Source: Kiloniellaceae bacterium (GTDB lineage Bacteria > Pseudomonadota > Alphaproteobacteria > Kiloniellales > J153). From it: 39,756 nucleotides of DNA. Location of the stretch: the NCBI GenBank assembly GCA_021776095.1, contig JAJFGO010000004.1:1-39756 (forward strand). The letters run 5' to 3'. Under the pieces are notes generated by a model, which was not told where the DNA came from, ran no database searches, and was given only the letters and a program-made list of their open reading frames with translations. This document shows, piece by piece, positions 39,127 through 39,756 of the stretch (position 1 is its first letter; each line of letters starts with the position of its first letter). Both the position numbers and the translations under genes were made by a program.

Positions 39127-39756
39127 TCAGGCCGGCTCTTTCTTCATGGTCTTGGGCCCCAGCGGATGATCGGCGTGCGGATAGGGATGATGGCCATGAT
39201 CGTGCGCGTGCCCGTGACCCTCCCCATGCGCATGTCCATGGCCGTGATCGTGCCCATGATCGTGGCTATGGCCGTGCCCGTTATCGGCCGCGCTGGTGCT
39301 TGCATCCCCGGTGCTGGCATCCCCGGTGCCGATGCCCTCGACGTGGTGATGGTGGCTTTCCTGGGCCAGGCCGACCTCGGCCTCGAAGCCCAGCACCTGT
39401 TCCCGGTACTTGCACATTTTGCAGTTCATGTTGTTCTCGCCGCGCAGGATTTCCTCGACCCGCTCGGCGAAGGCGTCCAGGACCTGGGGATGATCGTTCA
39501 GATAGGGCGCCTTGACGAACTCGATCTCCGGGTGCCGGGCGGCGACCCGGTCGGTGTGTTCGTAGATCCGCTTCACCAGGACCCCGGTGAAGAGGAAATA
39601 GGGGAACACCACGATGCGCCGATAGCCCAGCTTGGCCGCGTGTTCCAGGCCCGGCTCGACCAGGGGGAAGGTGACGCCGGAATAGCAGGTCTCGCCCCAG
39701 CCGAAGCCGAAGCCCTCCCACAACATGCGCATGACCTTGGCGACGTTGGAGTTGGC
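39127..39756 (-). CDS. cbiX: Sirohydrochlorin cobaltochelatase CbiX, C-terminal part (runs off the window)
   Basis: The visible 209 residues are the C-terminal domain and tail of a long CbiX-type chelatase, which inserts cobalt into sirohydrochlorin at the start of the cobalt-early route. The domain part includes ANSNVAKVMRMLWEGFGFGW, VTFPLVEPGLEHAAKLGYRRIVVFPYFLFTGVLVKRI and DHPQVLDAFAERVEEIL. It is followed by the MxCxxC motif (MNCKMC, then KYR) known as an Fe-S ligand in Bacillus megaterium CbiX. The tail is histidine-rich (HHHHVEG, then repeated HGHSHDHGHDHG units) and ends in HPLGPKTMKKEPA. The histidines probably bind or buffer metal. The start lies beyond the right edge. Confidence 0.9.
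   Translation of the reverse strand, partial: ANSNVAKVMRMLWEGFGFGWGETCYSGVTFPLVEPGLEHAAKLGYRRIVVFPYFLFTGVLVKRIYEHTDRVAARHPEIEFVKAPYLNDHPQVLDAFAERVEEILRGENNMNCKMCKYREQVLGFEAEVGLAQESHHHHVEGIGTGDASTGDASTSAADNGHGHSHDHGHDHGHGHAHGEGHGHAHDHGHHPYPHADHPLGPKTMKKEPA

Noticed and set aside
39170-39300. Apparent microsatellite in the cbiX tail
   Set aside because: The repetition is explained by histidine codons of the metal-binding tail, not by an independent repeat element.
38813-39515. Frames in the cobH-cbiX gap and tail
   Set aside because: They translate repeat cassettes or the His-rich tail in other frames; no ribosome site or domain.

Overview
The window is a GC-rich, densely packed chromosomal segment, most likely from an alphaproteobacterium of the Rhodospirillales type. 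That placement is inferred from gene content (IalB-type exported protein, a DUF1127-like small protein, acetoacetyl-CoA synthetase, a CbiG-CobJ fusion) and from base composition; no rRNA or other phylogenetic marker is present. I see no phage, transposon, CRISPR array, tRNA or rRNA.

Layout. 1-6255: start of argG, an FKBP-type prolyl isomerase, rlmN, an IalB-family exported protein, a SpoU-type RNA methyltransferase, an L-asparaginase II family enzyme, a quinone-oxidoreductase-like MDR enzyme, a DinB-family protein and a DUF1127-like small protein. 6429-14422: metabolic and accessory genes, namely acetoacetyl-CoA synthetase translationally coupled to an aminotransferase, a DMT transporter, a DUF1232 protein, an SDR, a small zincin, a TauD-like dioxygenase and a VOC protein. 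14461-16886: a divergent pair made of a Rieske-domain protein with a large C-terminal region of unknown function and a SufR-like regulator with a cysteine cluster, separated by an AT-rich palindrome and direct repeat. 16883-22872: uracil-DNA glycosylase-like protein and sirtuin (coupled), low-molecular-weight phosphatase, a possible small RNA, B3/4 protein, msrA, thpR, FIST protein and a TesA-like esterase. 23034-27166: an ABC exporter pair of the YbbA/YbbP type and a Bax-inhibitor-1 family protein. 27240-29190: an SDR, a Tat-exported intradiol dioxygenase and a DUF1330 protein.

29198-39756 is a cobalamin (corrin ring) biosynthesis locus. It is arranged as cobA-cbiA on the minus strand, cbiD-cobK-GDT1-like on the plus strand, and cobH-cobL-cobI-cbiG/cobJ-cobM on the minus strand with four-base overlaps at every junction. 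The end of a CbiX-type cobaltochelatase lies upstream, across a repeat-rich 380-base gap. The combination of CbiX, CbiD and CbiG, with no CobG, CobZ, CobF or CobN visible, points to the cobalt-early (anaerobic-type) route. Within the window nearly every step from uroporphyrinogen III to cobyrinate a,c-diamide is represented, apart from precorrin-2 dehydrogenase.

The most notable unexplained items are the Rieske fusion with its putative Fe-S-responsive regulator and operator, the minus-strand transcription unit near 18.8-18.97 kb, and the half-size GDT1-like membrane protein inside the corrin operon.
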